A stretch of DNA of 64,000 nt. It comes from Tenacibaculum jejuense. Its GTDB lineage: Bacteria > Bacteroidota > Bacteroidia > Flavobacteriales > Flavobacteriaceae. The position numbers were made by a program, and so were the translations under genes. Numbering within the stretch: position 1 is the stretch's first letter; each line of letters opens with the position of its first letter. The notes beneath the pieces are model-generated. The model saw only the letters and a program-made list of their open reading frames with translations. It was not told the DNA's origin and made no database searches. This document shows, one piece after another, positions 24,848 through 33,922 of this stretch. Where the stretch lies: contig NZ_LT899436.1 in assembly GCF_900198195.1 (NCBI RefSeq), positions 124,001 to 188,000 on the forward strand, given 5' to 3'.

Positions 24848-25267
24848 TTAAATTTTTGCTTGCTGAGCAATAGCATACATTTTAATTTGCTTTACCATAG
24901 ATACTAGTCCGTTTGCTCTAGTCGGACTTAAATGTTCTTTTAATCCAATTTTATCAATAAACTTTGTGTCAGCTTCAAGTATTGCTTTTGGAGTTTGGTC
25001 GGAATATACACGTAATAATAACGCAACAATTCCTTTTGTAAGAATAGCATCACTATCAGCTGTGTAGGTAATTTTATCACCATTAATTGCAGAATGCATC
25101 CAAACTTTCGATTGACATCCTTTGATTAAATTTTCATCTAATTTATAGTCTTCTGCTATAAGAGGTAATGATTTACCTAATTCAATAATATACTCGTATC
25201 GCTCCATCCAGTCTTCAAACATTGAAAACTCATCAATAATTTCTTCTTGTATTTCTTTGATAGTCAT
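24848..25267 (-). CDS. sufE: SufE family cysteine desulfuration protein
   Basis: A 139-residue SufE. SufE accepts sulfur from the SufS persulfide and passes it to the SufBCD scaffold; the acceptor Cys51 is in GCQSKVW. The C-terminal segment GLKEHLSPTRANGL is also typical. First gene of a four-gene minus-strand operon (sufE, lipoprotein, SufT-like, DUF2480) with a -10 box at 25318-25325. SufS and SufBCD are outside the window. Confidence 0.92.
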   Translation of the reverse strand: MTIKEIQEEIIDEFSMFEDWMERYEYIIELGKSLPLIAEDYKLDENLIKGCQSKVWMHSAINGDKITYTADSDAILTKGIVALLLRVYSDQTPKAILEADTKFIDKIGLKEHLSPTRANGLVSMVKQIKMYAIAQQAKI

Positions 25268-25277
25268 TTTTTAGAAC

Positions 25278-25285
25278 TATTTTTG
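25278..25285 (+). promoter_or_regulatory. -10 box (TATTTTTG) for the PfkB kinase gene
   Basis: Perfect TAnnTTTG, 57 bp before the ATG at 25343. It faces the sufE promoter so that the two 5' ends overlap. Confidence 0.5.
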
Positions 25286-25317
25286 CACTTTACAAATTGT
25301 TTTGTGCAGTTATTGTG

Positions 25318-25325
25318 CAAAATTA
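25318..25325 (-). promoter_or_regulatory. -10 box (TAATTTTG) for the sufE operon
   Basis: Perfect TAnnTTTG on the minus strand, about 50 bp before the sufE ATG at 25267. Confidence 0.5.
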
Positions 25326-25342
25326 CTGATAAAAATTAATAA

Positions 25343-26269
25343 ATGGGTAAACTATTAGCGGTTGGAACTGTTGCCTTTGATGCAATAGAGACACCTTTTG
25401 GTAAAACTGACAAAATATTAGGAGGTTCGGGAACTTTTGTTGGTTTAGCAGCTTCACAATTTGGAGTAGAAACAGGAGTAGTATCTGTAGTAGGAGGAGA
25501 TTTTCCTCAATCATATTTAGATATGATGCAGAACAAAGGAATTGATACTACTGGTATCGAGATTGTAAAAGATGGTAAAACTTTCTTTTGGAGTGGAAGA
25601 TATCACAATGATATGAACTCTAGAGATACTTTAGTTACAGAACTAAATGTTTTAGAAACTTTTACACCAGTTGTACCTGATGCATTTAAAGATGCTGAAG
25701 TGGTAATGTTAGGGAATTTGCATCCATTAACACAAGCTTCAGTTTTAGATCAAATGAATGAGCGTCCGAAATTAGTTGTTTTAGATACAATGAATTTCTG
25801 GATGGACATTGCATTAAGTGATTTACATGAAGTGTTAAAGAGAATTGATGTAATTACAATTAACGATGAAGAGGCTCGTCAGTTAAGTGGAGAATATTCT
25901 TTAGTAAATGCTGCTAAGAAAATTCACGAAATGGGACCAAAATATGTGGTGATTAAAAAAGGAGAGCACGGAGCTTTATTATTTAATGATGATAATATGT
26001 TCTTTGCACCAGCTTTACCATTAGCTGAAGTTTACGATCCAACTGGAGCAGGAGATACTTTTGCAGGAGGTTTCTGTGGATATTTATCTAAAACAGGAAA
26101 TTACTCTTTCGAAAACATGAAGAACGCGATTATTTATGGATCTAATTTGGCGTCTTTCTGTGTTGAAAAATTTGGAACACAACGTATGGAAGAATTATCC
26201 AAAGATGAAGTTCAAAATCGTTTAGAAGCTTTTAAGAAACTGACACAATTTAATATAGAATTAGTATAG
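25343..26269 (+). CDS. PfkB family carbohydrate kinase
   Basis: A 308-residue ribokinase-fold kinase that phosphorylates a sugar or nucleoside with ATP. The C-terminal PfkB signature DPTGAGD is at 232-238 with catalytic Asp238, and the N-terminal GGSGTFVGLAASQFG matches the substrate-binding glycine region. The exact substrate is not evident. It is separated by a terminator from the amidotransferase gene downstream. Start fits the ATG with the family's first strand (GKLLAVGTVAFD). Confidence 0.9.
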   Translation: MGKLLAVGTVAFDAIETPFGKTDKILGGSGTFVGLAASQFGVETGVVSVVGGDFPQSYLDMMQNKGIDTTGIEIVKDGKTFFWSGRYHNDMNSRDTLVTELNVLETFTPVVPDAFKDAEVVMLGNLHPLTQASVLDQMNERPKLVVLDTMNFWMDIALSDLHEVLKRIDVITINDEEARQLSGEYSLVNAAKKIHEMGPKYVVIKKGEHGALLFNDDNMFFAPALPLAEVYDPTGAGDTFAGGFCGYLSKTGNYSFENMKNAIIYGSNLASFCVEKFGTQRMEELSKDEVQNRLEAFKKLTQFNIELV

Positions 26270-26270
26270 A

Positions 26271-26299
26271 AAATCCGCGCTTTTTTGCGCGGATTTTTG
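26271..26299 (+). terminator. Intrinsic terminator after the PfkB kinase
   Basis: GC-rich stem aaatccgcgc/gcgcggattt around six T, then TTTTG. Confidence 0.85.
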
Positions 26300-26332
26300 T
26301 TTCAAACACACAACACAACTTAAAGAAGAATA

Positions 26333-28231
26333 ATGAGTGATTTTTTAAAGCACGAATGTGGTATCGCATTAGTTAGGTTAAAGAAACCGCTTCAATTTTA
26401 TAAAGAAAAATACGGTACAGCTTTTTACGGTTTAAACAAGTTATACTTGTTAATGGAAAAGCAACATAATCGTGGACAAGATGGTGCTGGTTTAGCTAGT
26501 ATTAAATACAATGTTGAACCAGGAACGAGATATATTAGTAGAATTCGTTCCAATAAAAATCAACCAATTCAAGATATTTTTGGTCAAATCAACAATAGAA
26601 TCAATGATATTTTTGAGAAAAATGAAGATAAATTAGATGATGTAGCTTGGCAAGAAGAGAACATGCCATATATCGGAAATCTTTTCTTAGGACACGTTCG
26701 TTACGGTACTTTTGGTGGAAATAGTATTGAAAATGTACATCCGTTTTTACGTCAGAGTAATTGGAAACATAAAAATCTAATTGTAGCAGGAAACTTTAAC
26801 ATGACAAACTCTAAAGAGTTAATGAAAGAGTTAATTACTTTAGGTCAACATCCTAAAGAAGCTACAGACACCGTAACTGTAATGGAAAAGATCGGACATT
26901 TTTTAGAAGATCAAGTTGCAGATACATACAAAAAAGCAAAAGCAGCTGGTTTTAATAAAAGAGAAGCTTCTCCTTTTATTGAAGAACATTTAGATATTCA
27001 GAGAATTTTAAAGCGTTCTTCTAGAAATTGGGATGGTGGTTATGCAATGGCAGGTTTATTAGGTCATGGAGATGCTTTTGTATTACGAGATCCTTCAGGA
27101 ATTCGACCAGCATTTTGGTATGAAGACGAAGAAGTTGTAGTGGTGGCTTCAGAAAGACCAGTAATTCAAACTACATTTAATGTTCCTATCGATGAAGTAA
27201 AGGAATTACCAAGAGGTAAAGCTTTAATCATTAAGAAAAATGGAAAAACTACAGTAGAAAAAGTAATGAAAAAGCGTGAGAAGTTATCTTGTTCTTTCGA
27301 ACGTATTTACTTTTCTAGAGGTAGTGATGCAGATATTTATCAAGAAAGAAAAAATTTAGGAAAGTTTGTGTTTCCTGAAGTTTTAAAGTCTATTAATGAC
27401 GATATTTCAAACTCTGTTTTTACTTACATTCCAAATACAGCAGAAACTTCTTTTTACGGAATGATGGAAGCTGCTGAAGATGTATTAAATCAACAAAAAA
27501 CAGCTGAAATTTTAGCAGGAGGTGGAAAGCTTTCTGCTCAAAGGGTAACTGAAATTTTATCGGAAAGACCACGTTTTGAAAAAATAGCAATCAAAGATGC
27601 TAAATTAAGAACGTTTATTGCAGATGATAACAGTCGAGACGATTTAGTAGCTCATGTTTACGATGTAACATATGGTGTAGTTAAACCTACAGATAATTTA
27701 GTAATTATAGACGATAGTATTGTTAGAGGAACAACACTAAAGAAAAGTATTATTAGAATTTTAGATCGTTTATCACCTAAGAAGATTGTTGTTGTTTCTT
27801 CTGCACCACAAATTCGTTACCCAGATTGTTATGGTATCGATATGGCTAAAATAGGAGACTTCATTGCTTTTAAAGCCGCTTTAGAATTATTAAAAGAAAC
27901 AGATCAATATCATGTTGTTGGTGAAGTTTACGAAAAATGTAAAGCTCAAAGATTAAATGAAGATAAAGACATAGTAAACTTTGTAAAAGAAATTTACGCT
28001 CCATTTACACATGAGCAAATTTCAGCTAAAATTGCTGAAATGTTAAAAACTGAAGAAGTAAATGCAGATGTAGAAATCATTTACCAAACTGTAGAAGGTT
28101 TACATAATTCTTGTCCAGATCATAAAGGAGATTGGTACTTCACAGGAGATTACCCAACGCCTGGAGGTCATAGAGTAGTTAATGAGGCATTTATTAATTT
28201 CTACGAAGGAAATAATAAAAGAGCGTATTAA
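26333..28231 (+). CDS. Amidophosphoribosyltransferase (PurF-type)
   Basis: A 632-residue protein with an N-terminal Ntn glutamine amidotransferase domain (Cys9 in HECGIALV, then KQHNRGQDGAG and GHVRYGTFG) and a phosphoribosyltransferase domain with the PRPP loop IIDDSIVRGTT. PurF makes phosphoribosylamine from PRPP and glutamine, the first step of purine synthesis. It is longer than the ~480-510 residues of classical PurF, and Cys9 would have to be exposed by removing eight residues. Bacteroidota carry such a long form; I cannot tell whether this genome has a second, classical purF, so no symbol is assigned. Confidence 0.85.
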   Translation: MSDFLKHECGIALVRLKKPLQFYKEKYGTAFYGLNKLYLLMEKQHNRGQDGAGLASIKYNVEPGTRYISRIRSNKNQPIQDIFGQINNRINDIFEKNEDKLDDVAWQEENMPYIGNLFLGHVRYGTFGGNSIENVHPFLRQSNWKHKNLIVAGNFNMTNSKELMKELITLGQHPKEATDTVTVMEKIGHFLEDQVADTYKKAKAAGFNKREASPFIEEHLDIQRILKRSSRNWDGGYAMAGLLGHGDAFVLRDPSGIRPAFWYEDEEVVVVASERPVIQTTFNVPIDEVKELPRGKALIIKKNGKTTVEKVMKKREKLSCSFERIYFSRGSDADIYQERKNLGKFVFPEVLKSINDDISNSVFTYIPNTAETSFYGMMEAAEDVLNQQKTAEILAGGGKLSAQRVTEILSERPRFEKIAIKDAKLRTFIADDNSRDDLVAHVYDVTYGVVKPTDNLVIIDDSIVRGTTLKKSIIRILDRLSPKKIVVVSSAPQIRYPDCYGIDMAKIGDFIAFKAALELLKETDQYHVVGEVYEKCKAQRLNEDKDIVNFVKEIYAPFTHEQISAKIAEMLKTEEVNADVEIIYQTVEGLHNSCPDHKGDWYFTGDYPTPGGHRVVNEAFINFYEGNNKRAY

Positions 28232-28251
28232 TTAAAAACGCATTATATTTT

Positions 28252-28284
28252 AAAAAACGACTACTTTTAAAGTAGTCGTTTTTT
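28252..28284 (+). terminator. Intrinsic terminator after the PurF-type gene
   Basis: Stem aaacgactactt/aagtagtcgttt and a T-run. Confidence 0.85.
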
Positions 28285-28367
28285 AGTTAAAAAGTATTCC
28301 TCTCATGAATTAGAACTCAAATAAATTGTTTTACATTGGCTTACCAAAAAGTTTTAAAAAGAGCCAG

Positions 28368-29303
28368 ATGAGTTTAGAAGAAAAAACAATCGATTATAAA
28401 CAAGTTTTAGAAAATTTATATATAACCATAGCTTCAGAAGAAAATAAAGGCGCAATAGCTACATATATACCAGAATTAGCTAAGGTAGATGCAAAAAACT
28501 TTGGTGTTTGTTTTTTATCTACAAAAAATGAAGAATATGGTGTAGGAAATTGGCAAACAAAATTCTCCATTCAAAGTATTTCAAAAGTTTTGTCGCTAAG
28601 TATCGCGTATCAAATCTTTGGAGATAAAATTTGGGATCGTGTTGATGTTGAACCTTCGGGAACGCCTTTTAATTCTCTTGTTCAATTAGAATCTGACGCA
28701 GGAATTCCTAGAAATCCTTTTATGAATAGTGGCGCTATGGTTATTTGTGATATGTTGGTGAGCTATTATGAAAATCCTAAAGAAGATTTTTTAGTAGCAG
28801 TTAGAGAATTATGCAGTTCGAGTGAAATTAGATACTCTGAAGCAGTTGCAAAATCTGAAGCTTCTGTTGGATACAGAAACAAAGCTTTGTGTAACTTTAT
28901 TAAATCTTTTGGAAATATTGAAAATGAACCTGAAGAAGTATTGGACTTTTATTTTCATATCTGTGCAATCGAAATGAGTTGTCAAGAATTATCAAAAGTA
29001 TTTATGTTTTTGGCTAATCCAAATTTTACGACATCAAAAGGAAGCAAAGTATTAAGTTTAAGTAAGACTAAAAGAGTGAATGCAATTATGCAAACTTGTG
29101 GTTTTTACGATGAATCTGGAGAGTTTTCTTTTCGAGTTGGTTTACCTGGAAAAAGTGGTGTAGGTGGAGGAATTGTTGCGATTTATCCTGATAAATATTG
29201 TATAACAGTTTGGAGTCCGAAACTGAATGAAAAAGGGAATTCATACCGAGGAATGAAATTTTTAGAAGCCTTCACAACAGAAACCGAACAGTCTATATTT
29301 TAA
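28368..29303 (+). CDS. glsA: Glutaminase
   Basis: A 311-residue glutaminase of the serine beta-lactamase-like fold that releases ammonia from glutamine to give glutamate. The catalytic SxxK is S70-I-S-K73 in FSIQSISKV, and the family segments NPFMNSGAMV, MQTCGFYDESGEF and LPGKSGVGGGI are present. The frame opens at a TTG at 28326, but the family starts at the ATG at 28368 (MSLEEK). The glpQ-like gene follows after 19 bp. No dedicated regulator is visible. Confidence 0.92.
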   Translation: MSLEEKTIDYKQVLENLYITIASEENKGAIATYIPELAKVDAKNFGVCFLSTKNEEYGVGNWQTKFSIQSISKVLSLSIAYQIFGDKIWDRVDVEPSGTPFNSLVQLESDAGIPRNPFMNSGAMVICDMLVSYYENPKEDFLVAVRELCSSSEIRYSEAVAKSEASVGYRNKALCNFIKSFGNIENEPEEVLDFYFHICAIEMSCQELSKVFMFLANPNFTTSKGSKVLSLSKTKRVNAIMQTCGFYDESGEFSFRVGLPGKSGVGGGIVAIYPDKYCITVWSPKLNEKGNSYRGMKFLEAFTTETEQSIF

Positions 29304-29322
29304 AAGTCAAATACTTAGATTT

Positions 29323-30306
29323 ATGAAACTTTTTAGTTTATCGCTAATATTTTTAATCTTATGTTCATGTAAAACCAGTGAAAAACAAATTTCAAAAACT
29401 ATGGAGAAAAAAATTGTTGTAGCTCATCGTGGAGCGTCAGGATATGTACCAGAACATACAATGGAAGCCAAAGCTATGGCTTATGCAATGCATCCAGATT
29501 ATATAGAACAAGATTTGGTATTAAGTAAAGACAATGTTCCTGTGGTGATTCATGATATTCATTTAGATGAAGTAACCAATGTTGCTGAAGTATTTCCGGA
29601 TAGAAAAAGAAAAGATGAACGTTATTATGTAATTGATTTCACTTTTGAGGAAATTCAACAATTAAAAGTATATGAGCGATTCGATCATAAAACAGGAAAA
29701 CAATTTTACCCAAATCGCTTTCCCAAAGGAAAAGGAAATTTTAGATTGCATTCATTTCAACAAGAAATTGAGTTAATTCAAGGTTTAAATCAAAGTACAG
29801 GCAATCATATTGGAATTTATCCAGAAATAAAAGACCCAGCATTTCATCACGAAAATGGAAAAGATATTGTAAAAATAACCTTAGAAATTCTTTCAGAATA
29901 CGGTTACAAAACAAAAGCTGATAAATGCATTTTTCAGTGCTTTGATGCTAAAGAGTTAGAGCGTATTCGTAAAGATTTAAAATCTGATTTATTCTTAATT
30001 CAACTGATAGAATTTCCTGAAGAAACGAAGAATCTACAACATTTTGCAACTTATGCAGACGGAATAGGACCTTGGTATAAGCAAATAATTGATAAAAAGG
30101 TTGATGATAAGTGGCAATTTACTTCTTTAGTTGAAGATGCTCATAAATTAGGTTTAAAAGTTCATGCATATACGTTTAGAGCAGATCAATTAGGTGATTT
30201 TTCTTCATTTGAAGAACATGTAAATACGTTGCTTTTCGAAGCTAATATTGATGGATGTTTTACAGATTTTCCAGATAAAGTAATAAAAGTGCTAGAGGAA
30301 AATTAA
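29323..30306 (+). CDS. glpQ: Glycerophosphodiester phosphodiesterase, lipoprotein
   Basis: A 327-residue periplasmic enzyme that splits glycerophosphodiesters to glycerol-3-phosphate and an alcohol. Lipoprotein signal (LILCSC). Catalytic features of the GDPD TIM barrel: H35-R36 in HRGASGYVPEHT, E62 and D64 in YIEQDLVLSKD, and His77 in VVIHD. Bacterial GlpQ needs calcium held by these acidic residues. Likely co-transcribed with glsA and ended by the terminator at 30326. Confidence 0.92.
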   Translation: MKLFSLSLIFLILCSCKTSEKQISKTMEKKIVVAHRGASGYVPEHTMEAKAMAYAMHPDYIEQDLVLSKDNVPVVIHDIHLDEVTNVAEVFPDRKRKDERYYVIDFTFEEIQQLKVYERFDHKTGKQFYPNRFPKGKGNFRLHSFQQEIELIQGLNQSTGNHIGIYPEIKDPAFHHENGKDIVKITLEILSEYGYKTKADKCIFQCFDAKELERIRKDLKSDLFLIQLIEFPEETKNLQHFATYADGIGPWYKQIIDKKVDDKWQFTSLVEDAHKLGLKVHAYTFRADQLGDFSSFEEHVNTLLFEANIDGCFTDFPDKVIKVLEEN

Positions 30307-30325
30307 ATAAATAATTCACAAAAAA

Positions 30326-30358
30326 AGTCTTAACAATACAGTTAAGACTAATTTTTTT
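30326..30358 (+). terminator. Intrinsic terminator after glpQ
   Basis: Stem agtcttaac/gttaagact, loop of six, then T7. Confidence 0.85.
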
Positions 30359-30501
30359 CAATAGTGTCCCCCCGAACAACTATGAACCTACTTGTTAGAC
30401 AACAAAAAAATGTAAAAGTCACAAATTTTCAATACGAATATTAATTCAGTTCGAGCGATACTTTAATCGTAACATTAATTCTTGGTGTTTTTTACTATCA
30501 T

Positions 30502-30521
30502 TATACTTTATTTAAAGTATA
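30502..30521. promoter_or_regulatory. Inverted repeat just before the SH3-like lipoprotein gene
   Basis: Half-sites tatacttta and taaagtata separated by 2 bp, ending 6 bp before the ATG at 30528. It may be an operator or an mRNA hairpin covering the ribosome site; nothing else supports either reading. Confidence 0.35.
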
Positions 30522-30527
30522 CAATCA

Positions 30528-32021
30528 ATGGATTTTTTTAAGTACACTATTCTTTTTGCTTTTATTCTGATGTTTATGTCTTGTAAAATGAATAAGGAAG
30601 AGACTTTAACACAGAAAAACGTTACTATTTCTTATCAATTGAATGAAGGAGAAGATCATTGTAGTAAACAATTACTAGCGAGTGTAGATGGTAAAGAACA
30701 AGTGATTGTTGATTATGATGAGAACCTTTACTTATACATTCAATTACAGGATGATTTTAACAACGATGGAGCTTTAGATATTTTATTAGAAGACAGAAAA
30801 GGTTGTCATAATAAAGGGGAATACAGTTATTTGAGTCATGAAGGGAGTTCTTATTTTATAATTACCTATGATGGTGAGAAATTTCAAAGAACAGAAGCAG
30901 TAGGAAAAGCATGGAACGGAATAGAAATGGAACTGAAAGAAGGAAAATTTCATTTTACTATAGAAACGCATGCAACTAGTATTTATAGTAATACAGAACA
31001 ACTTTCTTGTAATGATAAAGAGGAAACTTTTGTGCTTGAAGATTATCAATGGAAAAGAGTTTCTGTAGATCAAGTGAGTAAAAGAGAAGCAATCAAAGAG
31101 GTCAGCTGTCAAGAGCTTATCGATGATTCATCAGTAGTTGAGGCTAGAGAATATATCGATTTTGATTTTGATAATGATGGTTATGGCGATCAATTGATTT
31201 TAACCTATAATAAAATTACCAAAGGATTTGATGATTTTGATATGCGTTTGTACAGAGGTAACCCTCAAAGAATACAAATTCCGAAAAGAAGTGCTAAAAG
31301 AGTTGGTGTTTTAGCCTCTAAAACGAACGGAGTTAATGATTTGGTAATTGATTGTGATGAAATTCTTGTTTGGAATGGAAAGAAATACATATACAAACCT
31401 AAAATTGCTCCAAGTAATACTTATAAAGTTTTTGCTGAAAATGGTTTACTTATTCGTGATCAGCCAGCTTCTTATGGTGATGTAATTGGTAAATTTGATT
31501 ATGGTAATGAGATAACCATTCTTGAAAAGACCGATATAGAAATGAAATATAAAGATAAAGAAGGCGAATATCCTATTGAAGGCTATTGGTATAAAACAGA
31601 ATTTCTAAATAAAGAAACAAATACAAAAAGGTTAGGATATGTATTTAGTGGATTTTTAATTAATTCCGATTATTATTCTATGTTTAGTGATTGGTATTTA
31701 ATGGGTATTTCTAAAAAAGGAATTGTATTGCGTTTACATGGACAATGTCATTATACGTATCCAGTAAAAGTTATTTCTGATACTGAAGTAGAACTCATAT
31801 GGTCTCAAGATATGGATTGTAAATTTAAAAGTGGTCTAGGAGATGATTTCGGGTTACAACATGTTCCAGAAAAAGGAAAACCTTTTGCTAAATTTACTTG
31901 GAAAGGAGATACTTTAGATGCTAAATATTATTATCCTGAATGGATTAAAAAGTACAACGAAAACTACCCAGCTGTTTTTGTTCAAAAATATCATTTAAGT
32001 TATTCATCTTTAATTGATTGA
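30528..32021 (+). CDS. Lipoprotein with central SH3-like domain
   Basis: A 497-residue lipoprotein (lipobox MSC at Cys19). The first part has DDFNNDGALDILLED and, near residue 210, DFDFDNDGYGDQLIL, two calcium-binding-like loops of the type seen in VCBS/FG-GAP or EF-like repeats. An SH3b-like segment follows at about 300-380 (TYKVFAENGLLIRDQPASYG), and the C-terminus is unassigned. Bacterial SH3 domains often bind peptidoglycan or peptides. Function unknown; it stands alone. Confidence 0.7.
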   Translation: MDFFKYTILFAFILMFMSCKMNKEETLTQKNVTISYQLNEGEDHCSKQLLASVDGKEQVIVDYDENLYLYIQLQDDFNNDGALDILLEDRKGCHNKGEYSYLSHEGSSYFIITYDGEKFQRTEAVGKAWNGIEMELKEGKFHFTIETHATSIYSNTEQLSCNDKEETFVLEDYQWKRVSVDQVSKREAIKEVSCQELIDDSSVVEAREYIDFDFDNDGYGDQLILTYNKITKGFDDFDMRLYRGNPQRIQIPKRSAKRVGVLASKTNGVNDLVIDCDEILVWNGKKYIYKPKIAPSNTYKVFAENGLLIRDQPASYGDVIGKFDYGNEITILEKTDIEMKYKDKEGEYPIEGYWYKTEFLNKETNTKRLGYVFSGFLINSDYYSMFSDWYLMGISKKGIVLRLHGQCHYTYPVKVISDTEVELIWSQDMDCKFKSGLGDDFGLQHVPEKGKPFAKFTWKGDTLDAKYYYPEWIKKYNENYPAVFVQKYHLSYSSLID

Positions 32022-32054
32022 TGTTTCGGGTTAATTTTATGATTTTTCAGAAAA

Positions 32055-32777
32055 TTAGAGTTCTAAATCTTGTTTAAACTTTACAGATTGTCGCCTAGAA
32101 ACTTCTACTTCTGTAGCGTTTATCATAGTGAATTTTAATTTTCCATTAAACCAAGGAGTTACATTTTTAATATGATTTAAATTTACAATCTGTTGTCTGT
32201 TTACTCTAAAAAAGGCGTTTGTAGGTAATCTATTTTCTATTTTATTTAATGATTTGTAAATCAAAGGTTTTTTGTCTTTGAAATATACGCGAGTGTAATT
32301 TCCAACAATTTCAAAAAGTGTTATGTCTTGTATGGCGACCATCCAACAATCTTCACCGTCTTTTAAGAAAACTTGGCTCGTTGGAGTAAACTGTTTTTGA
32401 GGGTTTTTCTCTACGTTTTCCTCTATTTCAATTCGATCTATAGCTTTTTGTAATCGATCTTTATTAATTGGTTTCAATAAATAATCGAATGCGTTGTATT
32501 CAAAAGATTTTATTGCGTATTCATCGTAGGCTGTGGTGAAAATTACTTTTGGAATTTCATCTAACATTTCCAATAATTCAAATCCATCTTTTTCTGGCAT
32601 GTTAATATCTAGAAATAGAATATCAGGAAAAGTTGTATTAATCATTTCAAAAGCATTATCAACATTTTCTGCCTCGCCAATTACTTCAATGAGTTGATGC
32701 TCTTTTAATAAAAGTTGTAATTCTTTTCTTGCTAATCTAGAATCTTCAACAATAATAGCTTTTAAAGTAGTTTTCAT
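32055..32777 (-). CDS. LytTR family response regulator
   Basis: A 240-residue regulator. The receiver domain has acidic E11-D12 and phospho-acceptor Asp57 in LFLDINMPEKDG, with Thr near 81 (IFTTAYDEYA) and Lys near 103 (LKPI). A LytTR DNA-binding domain follows (about 135-238; FFRVNRQQIVNLNHI). It overlaps the histidine kinase gene by 4 bp and should be its partner. LytTR proteins bind paired direct repeats near -35 of target promoters; targets are not identifiable here. Confidence 0.93.
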   Translation of the reverse strand: MKTTLKAIIVEDSRLARKELQLLLKEHQLIEVIGEAENVDNAFEMINTTFPDILFLDINMPEKDGFELLEMLDEIPKVIFTTAYDEYAIKSFEYNAFDYLLKPINKDRLQKAIDRIEIEENVEKNPQKQFTPTSQVFLKDGEDCWMVAIQDITLFEIVGNYTRVYFKDKKPLIYKSLNKIENRLPTNAFFRVNRQQIVNLNHIKNVTPWFNGKLKFTMINATEVEVSRRQSVKFKQDLEL

Positions 32778-33826
32778 AATGGGAGTTTTATGTGAGCAAT
32801 TACTTGGTCTTCCGTCTCATTCAAATTGAAACTAGCATTATTTCCATATAAAATCTGAAGACGATCACTAATATTTTTCAATCCGATTTTCGTAGATGAT
32901 TTTCCCTTTTCAATCTGACCCGTATTAGCTACTTTAATACAAAGATTTTTATCTTCTTCAGAAATATCAAGTTGAACAACACCTCCTTTTTTTTGCTGAG
33001 AAATTCCATGTTTAATTGCATTTTCAATAAGCATTTGAATAATCATTGGAGGAATTTCTTGATTGAGTAAGTCTTGATCTAGATTTTCTATATAAGTTAA
33101 TCGATCTTCAAACTGAATGTAAGAGAGTTCGATATAGTTATGTACCATTTCTAACTCATCTTTAACTTTAATCGTACTATCACTACTCTTAGAAAGAGAA
33201 TACCTAAGCAATTCTGATAATCTAGTAATCATATCTCTAGCTTTTTCTACATCTTCTAACATCAATCCGCGAATATTGTTTAAACTATTAAACATAAAAT
33301 GAGGATTAATTTGTCCTTTTAAGGTATTTAATTGTGAGTCTTTTAAAGAACTTTGCAGTTTTAAATACTCAACACGTCTCTTTTCAGAATTTACAATAGT
33401 TTTAATACTGATGTAAAAGAGTGCCCAAAAAAGAATAAATAAGAAAATATTAAGGAACGTAGATACTGTCATAATATGATTTTTAGCATCTAAACCTTTT
33501 TGATGAACTAAATTATAAGCGACGTATGATAAACCGATTAATGATACAGCATAACTTGTAGAAGTTGTGAAATAGGCAATAATAACTTTCCTAGACTCTT
33601 TTTTTAAGGTATTTAAGGATTGTAAAAAACTCTTTATATAGTTTCTAAATATAGTGCTCCAAAAAACACCTAAAATAAAAAACAGTAAAGTTTCAATGAT
33701 AATATATTTCTTTGTCAATCTATCAGAATTGCTAAGATATTTACCATATCCGTTTAATAAAGATGGAATTCCCCAACCTACAATTTGTAAAGTCCAGAAT
33801 AGGAATTGCTGCGATTTTTTATGCAT
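32774..33826 (-). CDS. LytS-type sensor histidine kinase
   Basis: A 350-residue membrane kinase. Four hydrophobic segments lie in the first ~145 residues. The His_kinase domain has phospho-acceptor His176 in GQINPHFMFNSLNNIRGL, followed by the ATPase domain (PPMIIQMLIENAIKHG as N-box and KIGLKNISDRLQILYG). It forms an operon with the response regulator at 32055. No extracellular sensor domain is present, so the signal is probably sensed in the membrane. Confidence 0.92.
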   Translation of the reverse strand: MHKKSQQFLFWTLQIVGWGIPSLLNGYGKYLSNSDRLTKKYIIIETLLFFILGVFWSTIFRNYIKSFLQSLNTLKKESRKVIIAYFTTSTSYAVSLIGLSYVAYNLVHQKGLDAKNHIMTVSTFLNIFLFILFWALFYISIKTIVNSEKRRVEYLKLQSSLKDSQLNTLKGQINPHFMFNSLNNIRGLMLEDVEKARDMITRLSELLRYSLSKSSDSTIKVKDELEMVHNYIELSYIQFEDRLTYIENLDQDLLNQEIPPMIIQMLIENAIKHGISQQKKGGVVQLDISEEDKNLCIKVANTGQIEKGKSSTKIGLKNISDRLQILYGNNASFNLNETEDQVIAHIKLPL

Positions 33827-33922
33827 AAAATATTAGCGCTTAAAGTAAAGATACTATTCTTAGCAGAAATGAACTACCTCGATACAAGTATTGAAGAATT
33901 ATTCTTGGTTATCAATCTGCGA

